DNA of 7,755 nucleotides, from NCBI GenBank assembly GCA_015491585.1, contig WFVQ01000175.1, positions 1 through 7,755 of the forward strand, given 5' to 3'. Every line of letters begins with the position of its first letter. Position 1 is the stretch's first letter. Under the pieces are notes generated by a model. That model was given only the letters and a program-made list of their open reading frames with translations, was not told the origin of the DNA and did not search any database. This DNA is from Deltaproteobacteria bacterium (GTDB lineage Bacteria > Desulfobacterota > Dissulfuribacteria > Dissulfuribacterales > S140-46). Positions 1-6,861 of the stretch are shown in pieces. Both the position numbers and the translations under genes were made by a program.

Positions 1-60
1 GTGTTAGCATATGGCCCCTTAGGACGGCTTGTAGAAATGGAGATGAAGGGTAAAATCTAA
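1..60 (+). CDS. Possible C-terminal end of an upstream gene (partial, unidentified)
   Basis: Frame 1 is open from the first base of the window to a TAA at 58-60 and would encode 19 residues, including YGPLGRLVEMEMKGKI. One other plus frame is open only to 50 and the third stops at once. The peptide is too short to recognise, and I assign no function. If it is real, the gene ends 49 bases before clpS on the same strand, so it could be co-transcribed with clpS. An open stretch of this length can also occur by chance. Confidence 0.3.
   Translation: MLAYGPLGRLVEMEMKGKI
29..56 (+). promoter_or_regulatory. Candidate sigma-70-type promoter for clpS
   Basis: A TTGTAG hexamer at 29-34 (3 of 6 matches to TTGACA, but with the TTG core) is followed after 16 bases by TAAAAT at 51-56 (5 of 6 matches to TATAAT). 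Transcription would start near 63, giving clpS a leader of about 47 nt. The site overlaps the end of the possible upstream gene. A second, weaker pair is TTGTAG at 61-66 with GATAAC at 84-89, spacer 17. Both were found by eye and the -35 match is poor. Confidence 0.25.
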
Positions 61-109
61 TTGTAGTCCTTGCGGGACAGACCGATAACAAAAAGAGGAG
101 TGACCAGGC

Positions 110-418
110 ATGGATAGAGATACCGGCATCAAAACCATAGAAAGGGTCGATGAAGGTATCGAGGAGCCTCCCATGTACCAGGTTCTCCTCCACAACGACG
201 ACTATACCACCATGGACTTTGTGGTGGAGATCCTGCAGGAGGTGTTCAGGAAGAGCCCGGTTGAGGCGACCTCCATCATGCTTAACGTTCACAAAAACGG
301 CATAGGAGTGTGCGGCACTTATACCAAGGAGATAGCGGAGACCAAAGTAAACGAGGTCCACTCGAGGGCCAGGAAGGCAGGCTATCCTCTAAGGGCCTCC
401 ATGCAAAAGGTAGATTGA
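110..418 (+). CDS. clpS: ATP-dependent Clp protease adaptor protein ClpS
   Basis: This 102-residue protein is close in length to E. coli ClpS (106). ClpS is a cytosolic adaptor that binds proteins with destabilising N-terminal residues (Leu, Phe, Tyr, Trp) and delivers them to the ClpA N-domain for degradation by ClpAP. A flexible N-terminal tail (about 1-19) precedes the folded core. The substrate-pocket residues known from E. coli are all present: N29, D30, D31, T33 and M35 in the HNDDYTTMDF segment, M57, V60 and H61 in MLNVH, and L94 near the C-terminus. The ETKV motif typical of the family is at 77-80. ATG 110 is preceded by GAGGAG at 95-100, nine bases upstream. The clpA start lies one base beyond the stop, so the two genes are probably translationally coupled. 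Nothing is truncated or odd in this gene. Confidence 0.96.
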   Translation: MDRDTGIKTIERVDEGIEEPPMYQVLLHNDDYTTMDFVVEILQEVFRKSPVEATSIMLNVHKNGIGVCGTYTKEIAETKVNEVHSRARKAGYPLRASMQKVD

Positions 419-419
419 T

Positions 420-2706
420 ATGAGCATGATAAGTAAAGAGCTTGAGTTGATGCTGGGGGCAGCGGCCAGGGAGGCCCACGTCCGGCAGCACGAATACTTC
501 TCACTGGAACACCTCCTGTACGCGCTGATACACCACGACGAGGGCGCGCGCATAATCAGCTCCTGCGGAGGGGACCTCCACCACCTCAAGATCAGGATTG
601 AGGCGTTCTTCGAGTCCCACATAGACAAAGTGGAGGATGCATCCTTCACCGGCCCTCAGCCCACCGCGGCCCTGCAAAGGGTCCTCCAGAGGACCATCAT
701 GCACGTCCAGGCGTCGGGGAAGGAAGAGGCCGACGTCGGTGATCTCCTTGCGGCCCTGATGAGCGAGGAGGATTCTTACGCTGCCTATTTCCTGAAGGAA
801 GAGGGTATCAGCAGGCTGGATATATTGAACTATATCTCTCATGGAGTCACCAAGCTGCCCTGGGCCAAATCGCCCTCCCCTGCTCCCGACGTTGCTCCTT
901 CCAGGGAGAGAAAGCAGGGGCCCCAGGAGCGGCCCAGAAAAAAAGGGGTCGGCCCTGGAGTCCTTCACCGTGGACCTGGTCGCGCTTGCGGCAGACGGCA
1001 AGATAGATCCCCTTGTGGGGCGCGCCTGGGAGCTCCAGCGCACCATGCAGATCCTCTGCAGGAGGAGGAAGAACAACCCCATCTTTGTAGGGGAACCAGG
1101 TGTGGGAAAGACCGCCCTTGCCGAGGGGTTGGCTCTCAAAGTCCATCTCGGAGAGGTCCCTGAACTGCTTCAAGGGGTCAAGATCTACAGCCTGGACATA
1201 GGCGCCCTTCTGGCAGGAACGAAGTACCGGGGCGATTTCGAGGCGCGGCTCAAAAACGTGATCTCGGAACTCAAAGAGCAGGAGAACGCCATTCTCTTCA
1301 TAGACGAGATCCATACGCTTGTGGGAGCGGGTGCCACCAGCGGCGGCTCCCTGGATGCCTCCAACATCCTCAAGCCAGCACTGGCCACGGGCCAGATCAA
1401 GTGCATAGGATCCACTACCTTTGAAGAGTACAGGAATTTCTTCGAGAAGGACCGCGCCCTTTCAAGGAGGTTCCAGAAGATCGAGATCACCGAGCCCTCG
1501 GTAAAGGAGACGGTGGAGATCCTCAAAGGTCTCCGCTCCAGGTACGAAGAGCACCACCAGGTCCGCTACTCCGACTCAGCCCTAAGGGCCGCAGTGGAGC
1601 TCTCGGCCAGATACATCACCGACAGGTACTTGCCCGACAAGGCCATAGACGTCATCGACGAGGCCGCTGCCCTTGCACGCCTCTCTCCATCGACGGGAAA
1701 CGGGGGGCACCGAAGAGGCAGAGTGATCACCTCGAGGCAGATAGAAAAGGTGGTAGCAAAGATGGCCCGCATCCCAGCGGCCAGCGTGAGCCGCTCTGAC
1801 GTCGCCAAGCTTGCCGAATTGGAGGCGAGGCTGAAGTCGGTGGTATTCGGGCAGGACGAGGGGATAGAGATCCTCTGCAAGGCCATCAAGAGGGCCAGGG
1901 CAGGGCTTGCCGCGCCAGAAAAACCCATGGGATCGTTCCTGTTCTATGGTCCCACCGGAGTGGGCAAGACCGAGCTGGCCCGGCAGACTGCGGCCGTTCT
2001 CGGGGTGGAATTCATTAGGTTCGACATGAGCGAGTATATGGAGAAGCACGCCGTAGCCAGGCTCATCGGTTCGCCCCCTGGCTATGTGGGATTCGAACAA
2101 GGGGGGCTGTTGACCGAGGCGGTGCGGAAGCACCCCTATTCCGTCCTGCTGCTCGACGAGATAGAGAAGGCCCATCCCGATATCTTCAACATCCTGCTCC
2201 AGGTCATGGATTACGGGGTTCTCACGGACAATACAGGCAGAAAGGCCACCTTCAACCATGTCATACTCATCATGACGTCAAATGCCGGGGCGAGAGAGAT
2301 GGAGAGCCGCTCCATAGGCTTCGGGGCAGGCAGCGGAGACGACGCCAGGGACAAGGGGTTACAGGCCGTAAAAAATCTCTTTACGCCGGAGTTCAGGAAC
2401 AGGCTCGATGCAATGGTGCCATTCAACCCCCTCTCCCTGGAGATCATGGAGCACATCGTCGAGAAGGCGGTGAAGGAAATTGCATCGCGCCTGGAGAAGA
2501 AGCGGGTCAAGATCACCATAACAGAGGCCGCCAAGAGGCTCCTTGCCGAGCGTGGCCATGATCCCAAGTTCGGCGCCAGGCCTCTGTCCCGGCTGCTCCA
2601 GAACGAGGTGGAAGACCGGATAGCAGACTCCATCCTCTTCTCCCAGAAGCGCCCGTCCCAGATCACCATCGACGTTGAGGGCGACGAGATCGTGGTAAAG
2701 GACTAA
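420..2706 (+). CDS. clpA: ATP-dependent Clp protease ATP-binding subunit ClpA, interrupted by one frameshift near 938-948
   Basis: ClpA is the hexameric AAA+ unfoldase that threads substrates, including those brought by ClpS, into ClpP. The gene is split between two frames. Frame A (420 to a stop at 1161-1163) encodes the N-domain, up to ISHG near residue 140, and a linker. Frame B (open from 829, last stop 2704-2706) encodes both ATPase domains. The changeover fits the A7G4 run at 938-948, where dropping one base gives 761 residues (E. coli 758). Composite numbering: D1 Walker A GEPGVGKT with K230, D1 Walker B FIDEIH with D295/E296, D2 Walker A GPTGVGKT with K516, D2 Walker B LLDEIEKAH with D579/E580, ClpP-docking loop IGF at 632-634, and a sensor-2 GARPL segment near the C-terminus. 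The loop and the N-domain identify ClpA rather than ClpB. ATG 420 has AAAAGG at 405-410, nine bases upstream; ATG 426 is an alternative. Identity is secure. Whether full-length protein is made is not. Confidence 0.9.
925..957 (+). other. Frame-change site in clpA: A7G4 run with an upstream SD-like AGGAG and a downstream CTG
   Basis: Seven A (938-944) followed by four G (945-948) lie in the linker between the ClpA N-domain and D1. Upstream frame A reads AGA AAA AAA GGG GTC and then continues into a non-ClpA, Arg/Gly/Pro-rich tail. Downstream frame B reads GAA AAA AAG GGG TCG and gives the conserved D1 start (LESFTVDL...IDPLVGR). Joining them needs +1 (or -2), equivalent to one surplus base. 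AGGAG at 925-929 sits eight bases before the A run. AAGGGG at 943-948 could act as a ribosome site for CTG 955-957, whose codon aligns with Met169, the internal start of E. coli ClpA. The sequence cannot distinguish a sequencing indel from mutation, RNA polymerase slippage or programmed recoding. Confidence 0.6.
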
Positions 2707-2709
2707 GAG

Positions 2710-5271
2710 ATGCCCATTGTAAAAAAGGTCACCATCGTTCCCAACCTGCCTGAGAGGCTCTCTCCCCTGCTCAAGATAGCCTACAACCTCTGGTGGACCT
2801 GGACGCCAGAGGCCATCTATCTATTCCACGACATGGACCGCGACCTCTGGGAAAGGTGTAACCACAATCCCGTTGCCCTTCTCGGCTCCATCGAACAGCG
2901 CCGCCTGGACGAGCTGGAGCGTGACGAGATATTCATCTCAAGGATGGAGGACATCGAACGGGAGCTGGACCGCTATCTCCAGGCAAAGACCTGGTGCCAG
3001 CAAGTCTCAGGGGATTCGCCCCACGGCACGATAGCCTACTTCAGTGCCGAGTTCGGGCTCCATGAATCGCTTCCTCTCTATTCAGGAGGCTTGGGCATAC
3101 TTGCCGGCGACCACATGAAATCCGCCAGTGACCTCGGCCTGCCGCTCTCTGGTGTGGGATTGCTCTACAAGCACGGCTACTTCAAACAGCAGTTGACCCC
3201 GGACGGCTGGCAACTGGAGACCTATCCCTCCAACGACTTCTACAATATGCCCCTCACCCAGGTCAAAGACGAAAGCGGCCAGCAGCTCATGATCAAGGTA
3301 GAGTTTCCAGGGCGCGACGTATATGCGGCCGTATGGTCCATAAACGTCGGCAGGATCAAGATCTACATGCTGGATACCGATGTGGAGCAGAACTCGCCCG
3401 AGGACAGGCGCATCACCTCCCATCTCTACGGAGGCGACCTGGAGACCAGGTTGCAGCAAGAACTCATCCTCGGCATAGGCGGTATAAGGGCCCTGGACGC
3501 CATGGGGCTGACACCCACGGTGTGCCACATGAACGAGGGGCACTCCGCATTCCTCGCAGTGGAACGGGTGAGCCAACTGGTGGTGAAACACGGCCTGTCG
3601 TTCAACGAGGCGTTCGAGGTGGTTCGGGCCACCAATGTCTTCACCACCCACACGCCCGTTCCCGCTGGCATAGACAGGTTTCCCCCTGACCTGATAAGCC
3701 GCTATTTCGGCAGGATGGTGGCGGCTATGGGTATAGACATGGGACAATTTATCGGCCTGGGCAGGATCGATCCATCCAACCAGTCGGAATCCTTCTGCAT
3801 GGCCGTTCTGGCCATAAAGATGGCCTCCCAGACCAACGGCGTGAGCAGGTTGCATGGAGAGGTGTCCCGCAAGATGTGGGCCCAGATCTGGCCTCAGATT
3901 CCGCCTCACGAAGTCCCCATCACCCATATCACCAATGGCATCCACACCCTTGGCTGGCTCTCCAACGAGATGGCCACCCTGTATAAGAGGTATCTCGGCC
4001 CCAGGTGGATAGATGAACCCACAAACCACAACGTATGGAAGCGAGTCGCCGAAATCCCGGCTTTCGAACTGTGGCGTTGCAGGGAGCGGCTCAGGGAGCG
4101 GCTCATATCATTCTCCAGGAGCAGGCTGAAGAAGCAGCTCAGGGAAAAAGGCGCCCACGGCTGGCAGGTTAAATACGCCGACGAGGTTCTGGATCCGGAA
4201 TGTCTGACCATAGGGTTCGCCAGGCGGTTCGCCACGTATAAGCGGGCCAACCTGATCTTCCACGACATAGACCGATTGAAGGCCTTGCTCAACGATCCAG
4301 AGAGGCCGGTCCAGTTGATATTCGCGGGAAAGGCCCATCCAAAGGACAAAGATGGCAAAGAGCTTATCCACCAGGTAGTAAAGCACGCCCACGATCCAGA
4401 GCTGAGAAACCGGATCGTGTTCATAGAGAACTATGACATCGAAGTCGCCCGCCACCTCGTGCAGGGCGTAGATGTATGGCTCAATACACCAAGGCGGCCT
4501 TTAGAGGCCAGCGGCACCAGCGGCATGAAGGTGGTGGCGAACGGCGGCCTGAACCTTAGCATCATGGATGGCTGGTGGGACGAGGCATTCAATGGTGAGA
4601 ACGGCTGGGCCATAGGCTCAGGAGAGGAATACCAAGACCACGCATACCAGGACGAGGTGGAGAGCCAGCTCCTATACGACATTCTGGAGAATACCGTCAT
4701 CCCCCTTTTCTATTCGCGTTCTAGCCACAACATACCGCTGGCATGGGTGGAGATGATCAAGAAGTCCATAATGACTCTCTGCCCTGTGTTCAACACCAAC
4801 AGGATGGTAGAGGAGTATGCCAACAGCTTCTACCTCCCCAATCTGATGCAGTGGAACGTCCTATCCAGCGATTCATGGAAAGAGGCTACCGAGCTGGTGC
4901 ACTGGAAGGAGCGGGTTTCTTCGGTGTGGGGGGATGTCAGAATCGTATCTGTGGATATCCCGCTGGACCAGCCACCAAAGGTGGGAGACAGGCTGCCCAT
5001 AAAAGTCGGCGTGCACCTGGGGCATTTGGATCCAAAAGAGGTGCGAGTGGAGGCCTATATAGGCCACCTGGACATAAACGGCGAGATCGTGGAGGGACAT
5101 CCCCTCCCCCTTTTGTATACCAAGGAGTCGGATGGGCCGGTCCACTATTTTTCGGGCAAACTGTTCTGCCTCTCCAGCGGAAGGATAGGTTTCACCATCA
5201 GGTGTTACCCCTTCAAGAAAGAGCTGGCCCACAAGTTCGACATGGGGTTGCTTACCTGGTGGGAGAACTGA
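2710..5271 (+). CDS. glgP: Alpha-glucan (glycogen/maltodextrin) phosphorylase, DUF3417-containing GT35 family
   Basis: This 853-residue cytosolic enzyme phosphorolyses alpha-1,4-glucans to release glucose-1-phosphate, using pyridoxal phosphate. The N-terminal DUF3417 region (about 1-100, with AYNLWWTW and NPVALL) marks the subtype common in many bacteria and archaea, distinct from the E. coli GlgP/MalP type. The catalytic core runs from about 105 to 700: IAYFSAEFG from 108, YSGGLGILAGDH at 124-135, HMNEGHSAF at 273-281, THTPV at 313-317, THITNGIH at 405-412 and FARRFATYKR at 503-512. The PLP motif EASGTSGMK is at 599-607, with K607 the expected Schiff-base lysine, and NGGLNLS and DGWW follow. 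A roughly 100-residue C-terminal region looks beta-rich. Length and motifs are complete. AAAGGA at 2697-2702 lies seven bases before ATG 2710, inside the clpA end, and the clpA stop is three bases upstream, implying coupling. The link to clpSA has no obvious biochemical reason. The exact glucan substrate cannot be read from sequence. Confidence 0.95.
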   Translation: MPIVKKVTIVPNLPERLSPLLKIAYNLWWTWTPEAIYLFHDMDRDLWERCNHNPVALLGSIEQRRLDELERDEIFISRMEDIERELDRYLQAKTWCQQVSGDSPHGTIAYFSAEFGLHESLPLYSGGLGILAGDHMKSASDLGLPLSGVGLLYKHGYFKQQLTPDGWQLETYPSNDFYNMPLTQVKDESGQQLMIKVEFPGRDVYAAVWSINVGRIKIYMLDTDVEQNSPEDRRITSHLYGGDLETRLQQELILGIGGIRALDAMGLTPTVCHMNEGHSAFLAVERVSQLVVKHGLSFNEAFEVVRATNVFTTHTPVPAGIDRFPPDLISRYFGRMVAAMGIDMGQFIGLGRIDPSNQSESFCMAVLAIKMASQTNGVSRLHGEVSRKMWAQIWPQIPPHEVPITHITNGIHTLGWLSNEMATLYKRYLGPRWIDEPTNHNVWKRVAEIPAFELWRCRERLRERLISFSRSRLKKQLREKGAHGWQVKYADEVLDPECLTIGFARRFATYKRANLIFHDIDRLKALLNDPERPVQLIFAGKAHPKDKDGKELIHQVVKHAHDPELRNRIVFIENYDIEVARHLVQGVDVWLNTPRRPLEASGTSGMKVVANGGLNLSIMDGWWDEAFNGENGWAIGSGEEYQDHAYQDEVESQLLYDILENTVIPLFYSRSSHNIPLAWVEMIKKSIMTLCPVFNTNRMVEEYANSFYLPNLMQWNVLSSDSWKEATELVHWKERVSSVWGDVRIVSVDIPLDQPPKVGDRLPIKVGVHLGHLDPKEVRVEAYIGHLDINGEIVEGHPLPLLYTKESDGPVHYFSGKLFCLSSGRIGFTIRCYPFKKELAHKFDMGLLTWWEN
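4081..4104 (+). repeat. Perfect 12-base tandem duplication inside glgP
   Basis: The unit AGGGAGCGGCTC occurs twice in a row and encodes R-E-R-L twice. It is in frame and sits in a charged helix-like segment (residues about 458-465) ahead of the FARRFATYKR motif. Family members often carry a similar Arg/Glu-rich stretch here, so the repeat may be tolerated or part of the normal helix. No other copies were noticed. Confidence 0.7.
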
Positions 5272-5300
5272 CGGGCTTATTCGTAGGGTTCTCCTGCCAC

Positions 5301-5324
5301 AAAAAAAGGGGCCTTCCGGCCCCT
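5301..5324 (-). terminator. Intrinsic (Rho-independent) terminator of adk
   Basis: A perfect six-pair GC stem (GGGGCC 5308-5313 with GGCCCC 5318-5323) closes a four-base TTCC loop, and A5307-T5324 can add a pair. On the minus strand the stem is followed directly by a run of seven T (5307-5301), the classic terminator form, about 26 bases beyond the adk stop. Read on the plus strand, the hairpin is followed by TCTCGG rather than a T run, so it should be a weak terminator for glgP. Confidence 0.85.
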
Positions 5325-5349
5325 CTCGGCATACAACCTAAAGCGGTTT

Positions 5350-6009
5350 CTAGTTCGCTCCCAGTGCCTCGAAGATCCTGTTCTTGATGTCATCGACAGA
5401 ACCGACACCGTCTATACGGACATACTTGGGGGCATTGGCGTCTCCCGACTCCTGCCACTTCTTGTAAAAGTCCACGAGTGGCTCGGTCTGGGCATGATAG
5501 ACCTCGAGACGCTTGCGAACGGTCTCTTCCTTGTCGTCCTCGCGCTGCACCAGGGGCTCTCCGGTGACGTCGTCCTTGCCCTCCACCTTGGGCGGATTGA
5601 ATATGACGTGATAGGTCCTTCCAGATGGGAGGTGGACTCTGCGGCCACTCATCCTCTTGATGATCTCCTCATCAGGAACCGCGATCTCCACGACGTAGTC
5701 GATCTGGACGCCAGCCTCCTTCATGGCCTCGGCCTGGGGAATGGTCCTTGGAAAGCCATCGAAAAGGAACCCCTTCTCACAGTCGGGCTCCTTGATCCTC
5801 TCCTTGACGAGTCCGATTATGACATCGTCGGGAACGAGCTGGCCGGCATCCATGTACTTCTTTGCCTCGAGTCCGAGCTCCGTACCCTCCTTTACGGCGG
5901 CCCTGAGCATATCGCCGGTGGAGATCTGCGGAATTCCGAACTTCTCGGTTATGAACTTGGCCTGAGTGCCTTTACCGGCCCCCGGCCCTCCCAAGAGTAT
6001 TAAGCGCAT
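5350..6009 (-). CDS. adk: Adenylate kinase
   Basis: This 219-residue long-form adenylate kinase (E. coli 214) catalyses ATP + AMP = 2 ADP in the cytosol. The P-loop GGPGAGKGT spans 7-15 with K13. The AMP site includes T31 and R36 (STGDMLR), and FDGFPRT (83-89) carries D84 and R88. The LID (about 122-159) has R123, R156 and D158, with R167 just after; R36, R88, R123, R156 and R167 fall at the same numbers as in E. coli. The LID has none of the four cysteines that bind zinc in many Gram-positive and thermophile enzymes; the corresponding segment has H126 and S129, as in Gram-negative forms. GGAGG (complement of 6018-6022) lies eight bases before the ATG. The gene converges on glgP, ends at a strong terminator and lies 68 bases after the HPP gene on the same strand. 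It may be transcribed with HPP, from its own promoter, or both. Confidence 0.97.
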   Translation of the reverse strand: MRLILLGGPGAGKGTQAKFITEKFGIPQISTGDMLRAAVKEGTELGLEAKKYMDAGQLVPDDVIIGLVKERIKEPDCEKGFLFDGFPRTIPQAEAMKEAGVQIDYVVEIAVPDEEIIKRMSGRRVHLPSGRTYHVIFNPPKVEGKDDVTGEPLVQREDDKEETVRKRLEVYHAQTEPLVDFYKKWQESGDANAPKYVRIDGVGSVDDIKNRIFEALGAN

Positions 6010-6042
6010 TTTGAACTCCTCCCTTCAACTATTTTTAAGGCA

Positions 6043-6070
6043 TATATATTCCAATTGGCAGAAAAAGCAA
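6043..6070 (-). promoter_or_regulatory. Candidate sigma-70-type promoter for adk
   Basis: On the minus strand TTGCTT (6070-6065) is followed after 16 bases by TATATA (6048-6043), or after 18 bases by TATATG (6046-6041). This A/T-rich patch stands out in GC-rich surroundings and fills most of the 68-base HPP-adk gap. It would let the essential adk be expressed independently of HPP, with a leader of about 30 nt. Assigned by eye from hexamers and base composition only. Confidence 0.35.
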
Positions 6071-6077
6071 ACCCCCC

Positions 6078-6830
6078 CTATATCCGGCCTTTCGCCCCTT
6101 TTCCATTTCTCTTGACCGCCCCCTTGCGCCTGGCCACGAGCCTGTCTGCCAGCTCCTCCACGTCTGATGTCGGCCTTCCTTTTGAAAAATGGACCTCTCC
6201 CAGCTTGGTCTGAATCCTCGGGCCCCTTTCGCTCCTGGCAGGAGACCAGGCAGGGAATTTGATACCGTGGAACCGGTGCATTATCCAGGCCTGGAGCGAG
6301 AGCAGCGAGACCGCGGTTATCAAGATAGGGATGTTGTGCCAATCGCGCATGAGGCCGAGGGAGGCGATCATAGTGGAAGAAGCCGCCGGTGGATGGAGCA
6401 GCCCAGTAAAGGTCATGAACATCCCTGTCAATCCCAAAGAACATGCGCTGGTAGCTATCTCCCAGAATGAGACCCCATGACTGCTTTCCGCAATCAATCC
6501 CTTTGCCACAAGGTATAGATAGATGGAGTGCATCACCCATCCTATCACCGCGGCGGAGAGGTGTCCCAGCACCGCGTTTCTGGGAGAGGCCATAGGCGAG
6601 GCCGGGGCATAGAACATCAAAAAAATCGTAGGCCCCAGGGATGGAAAGATCATGGGCCATGAAGTAATGTAGGCGGCTGTCCCGAGGATAAGCATGCTGA
6701 CGGCGCAGGCGAAAAATATGAAGAGCGCGCTCACCACCTTGGGATTAAGGTGTGAAGCAAGGTACCAGAATCGTAGCCGCCCCAGTTTGGCCATTTGCCA
6801 AAGGAGCCGTTCTGTTATATTAAGTGGCAT
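6078..6830 (-). CDS. HPP family integral membrane protein
   Basis: This 250-residue protein matches the HPP family (Pfam PF04982), small inner-membrane proteins. Some cyanobacterial and plastid members have been linked to nitrite transport, but most bacterial members have no known substrate. Hydrophobic segments lie at about 31-56, 58-75, 86-109, 124-146 and 167-184, giving four or five helices. Family motifs are PSLGPT at 63-68, the ASPMASPRN stretch at 76-85 and the name-giving HPP at 146-148 in GLLHPPAAS. From about 185 the protein is soluble and very basic, ending in an Arg/Lys/Gly-rich tail. Some family members have CBS domains there instead; this one has none. GGAGG (complement of 6836-6840) lies five bases before the ATG, supporting the start. 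adk follows on the same strand and the HDOD gene diverges 31 bases away. Its transport role is only an inference. Confidence 0.87.
   Translation of the reverse strand: MPLNITERLLWQMAKLGRLRFWYLASHLNPKVVSALFIFFACAVSMLILGTAAYITSWPMIFPSLGPTIFLMFYAPASPMASPRNAVLGHLSAAVIGWVMHSIYLYLVAKGLIAESSHGVSFWEIATSACSLGLTGMFMTFTGLLHPPAASSTMIASLGLMRDWHNIPILITAVSLLSLQAWIMHRFHGIKFPAWSPARSERGPRIQTKLGEVHFSKGRPTSDVEELADRLVARRKGAVKRNGKGAKGRI
6795..6823 (+). promoter_or_regulatory. Candidate promoter for the HDOD gene, inside the start of the HPP gene
   Basis: TTGCCA at 6795-6800 (5 of 6 matches to TTGACA) is followed after 17 bases by TATTAA at 6818-6823 (4 of 6). An overlapping TATATT at 6816-6821 matches 5 of 6 but leaves a spacer of only 15. 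Transcription would begin near 6830, giving a leader of about 32 nt that contains the HDOD ribosome site. The promoter would occupy the first dozen codons of the divergent HPP gene, as expected when only 31 bases separate the two starts. Confidence 0.4.
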
Positions 6831-6861
6831 CTTTGCCTCCAGGCCTTAGAGGGGAGAGTAG

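Noticed and set aside
66..78. Small hairpin GTCC-TTGCG-GGAC upstream of clpS
   Set aside because: A four-pair stem with no extension and no T run. It is too weak to call an attenuator or riboswitch.
917..924. GGGGCCCC palindrome in the clpA linker
   Set aside because: I considered it as the site of the frame change or a stimulatory hairpin. It has almost no loop and the A7G4 run is a better indel site, though an error in this G/C run cannot be excluded.
938..948. The A7G4 string recurs at 5301-5311, hinting at a shared element
   Set aside because: The second copy is explained by the adk terminator (T run plus GC stem on the minus strand). The flanks differ, so the match is coincidental.
501..1139. 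Minus-strand open frame (212 codons) opposite the start of clpA
   Set aside because: It is antisense to conserved ClpA sequence in both clpA frames, has no recognisable motif or clear ribosome site, and is best explained as a shadow.
3082..4029. Long minus-strand open frame (315 codons) opposite glgP
   Set aside because: It lies entirely inside the well-conserved glgP gene and its translation shows no recognisable domain. Antisense open frames are common in GC-rich genes with this codon bias.
4743..5387. Plus-strand open frame (214 codons) overlapping the glgP end
   Set aside because: It is out of frame with conserved glgP, has low-complexity Gly/Arg/Pro composition and runs through the terminator into adk on the wrong strand.
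6051..6058. CCAATTGG palindrome in the HPP-adk gap
   Set aside because: An eight-base palindrome is frequent by chance, and there is no second copy to suggest an operator.
6025..6660. Minus-strand open frame (211 codons) overlapping the HPP gene in another frame
   Set aside because: The HPP frame has helices, family motifs and a strong ribosome site. The alternative frame is Gly/Arg-rich with no family signature.
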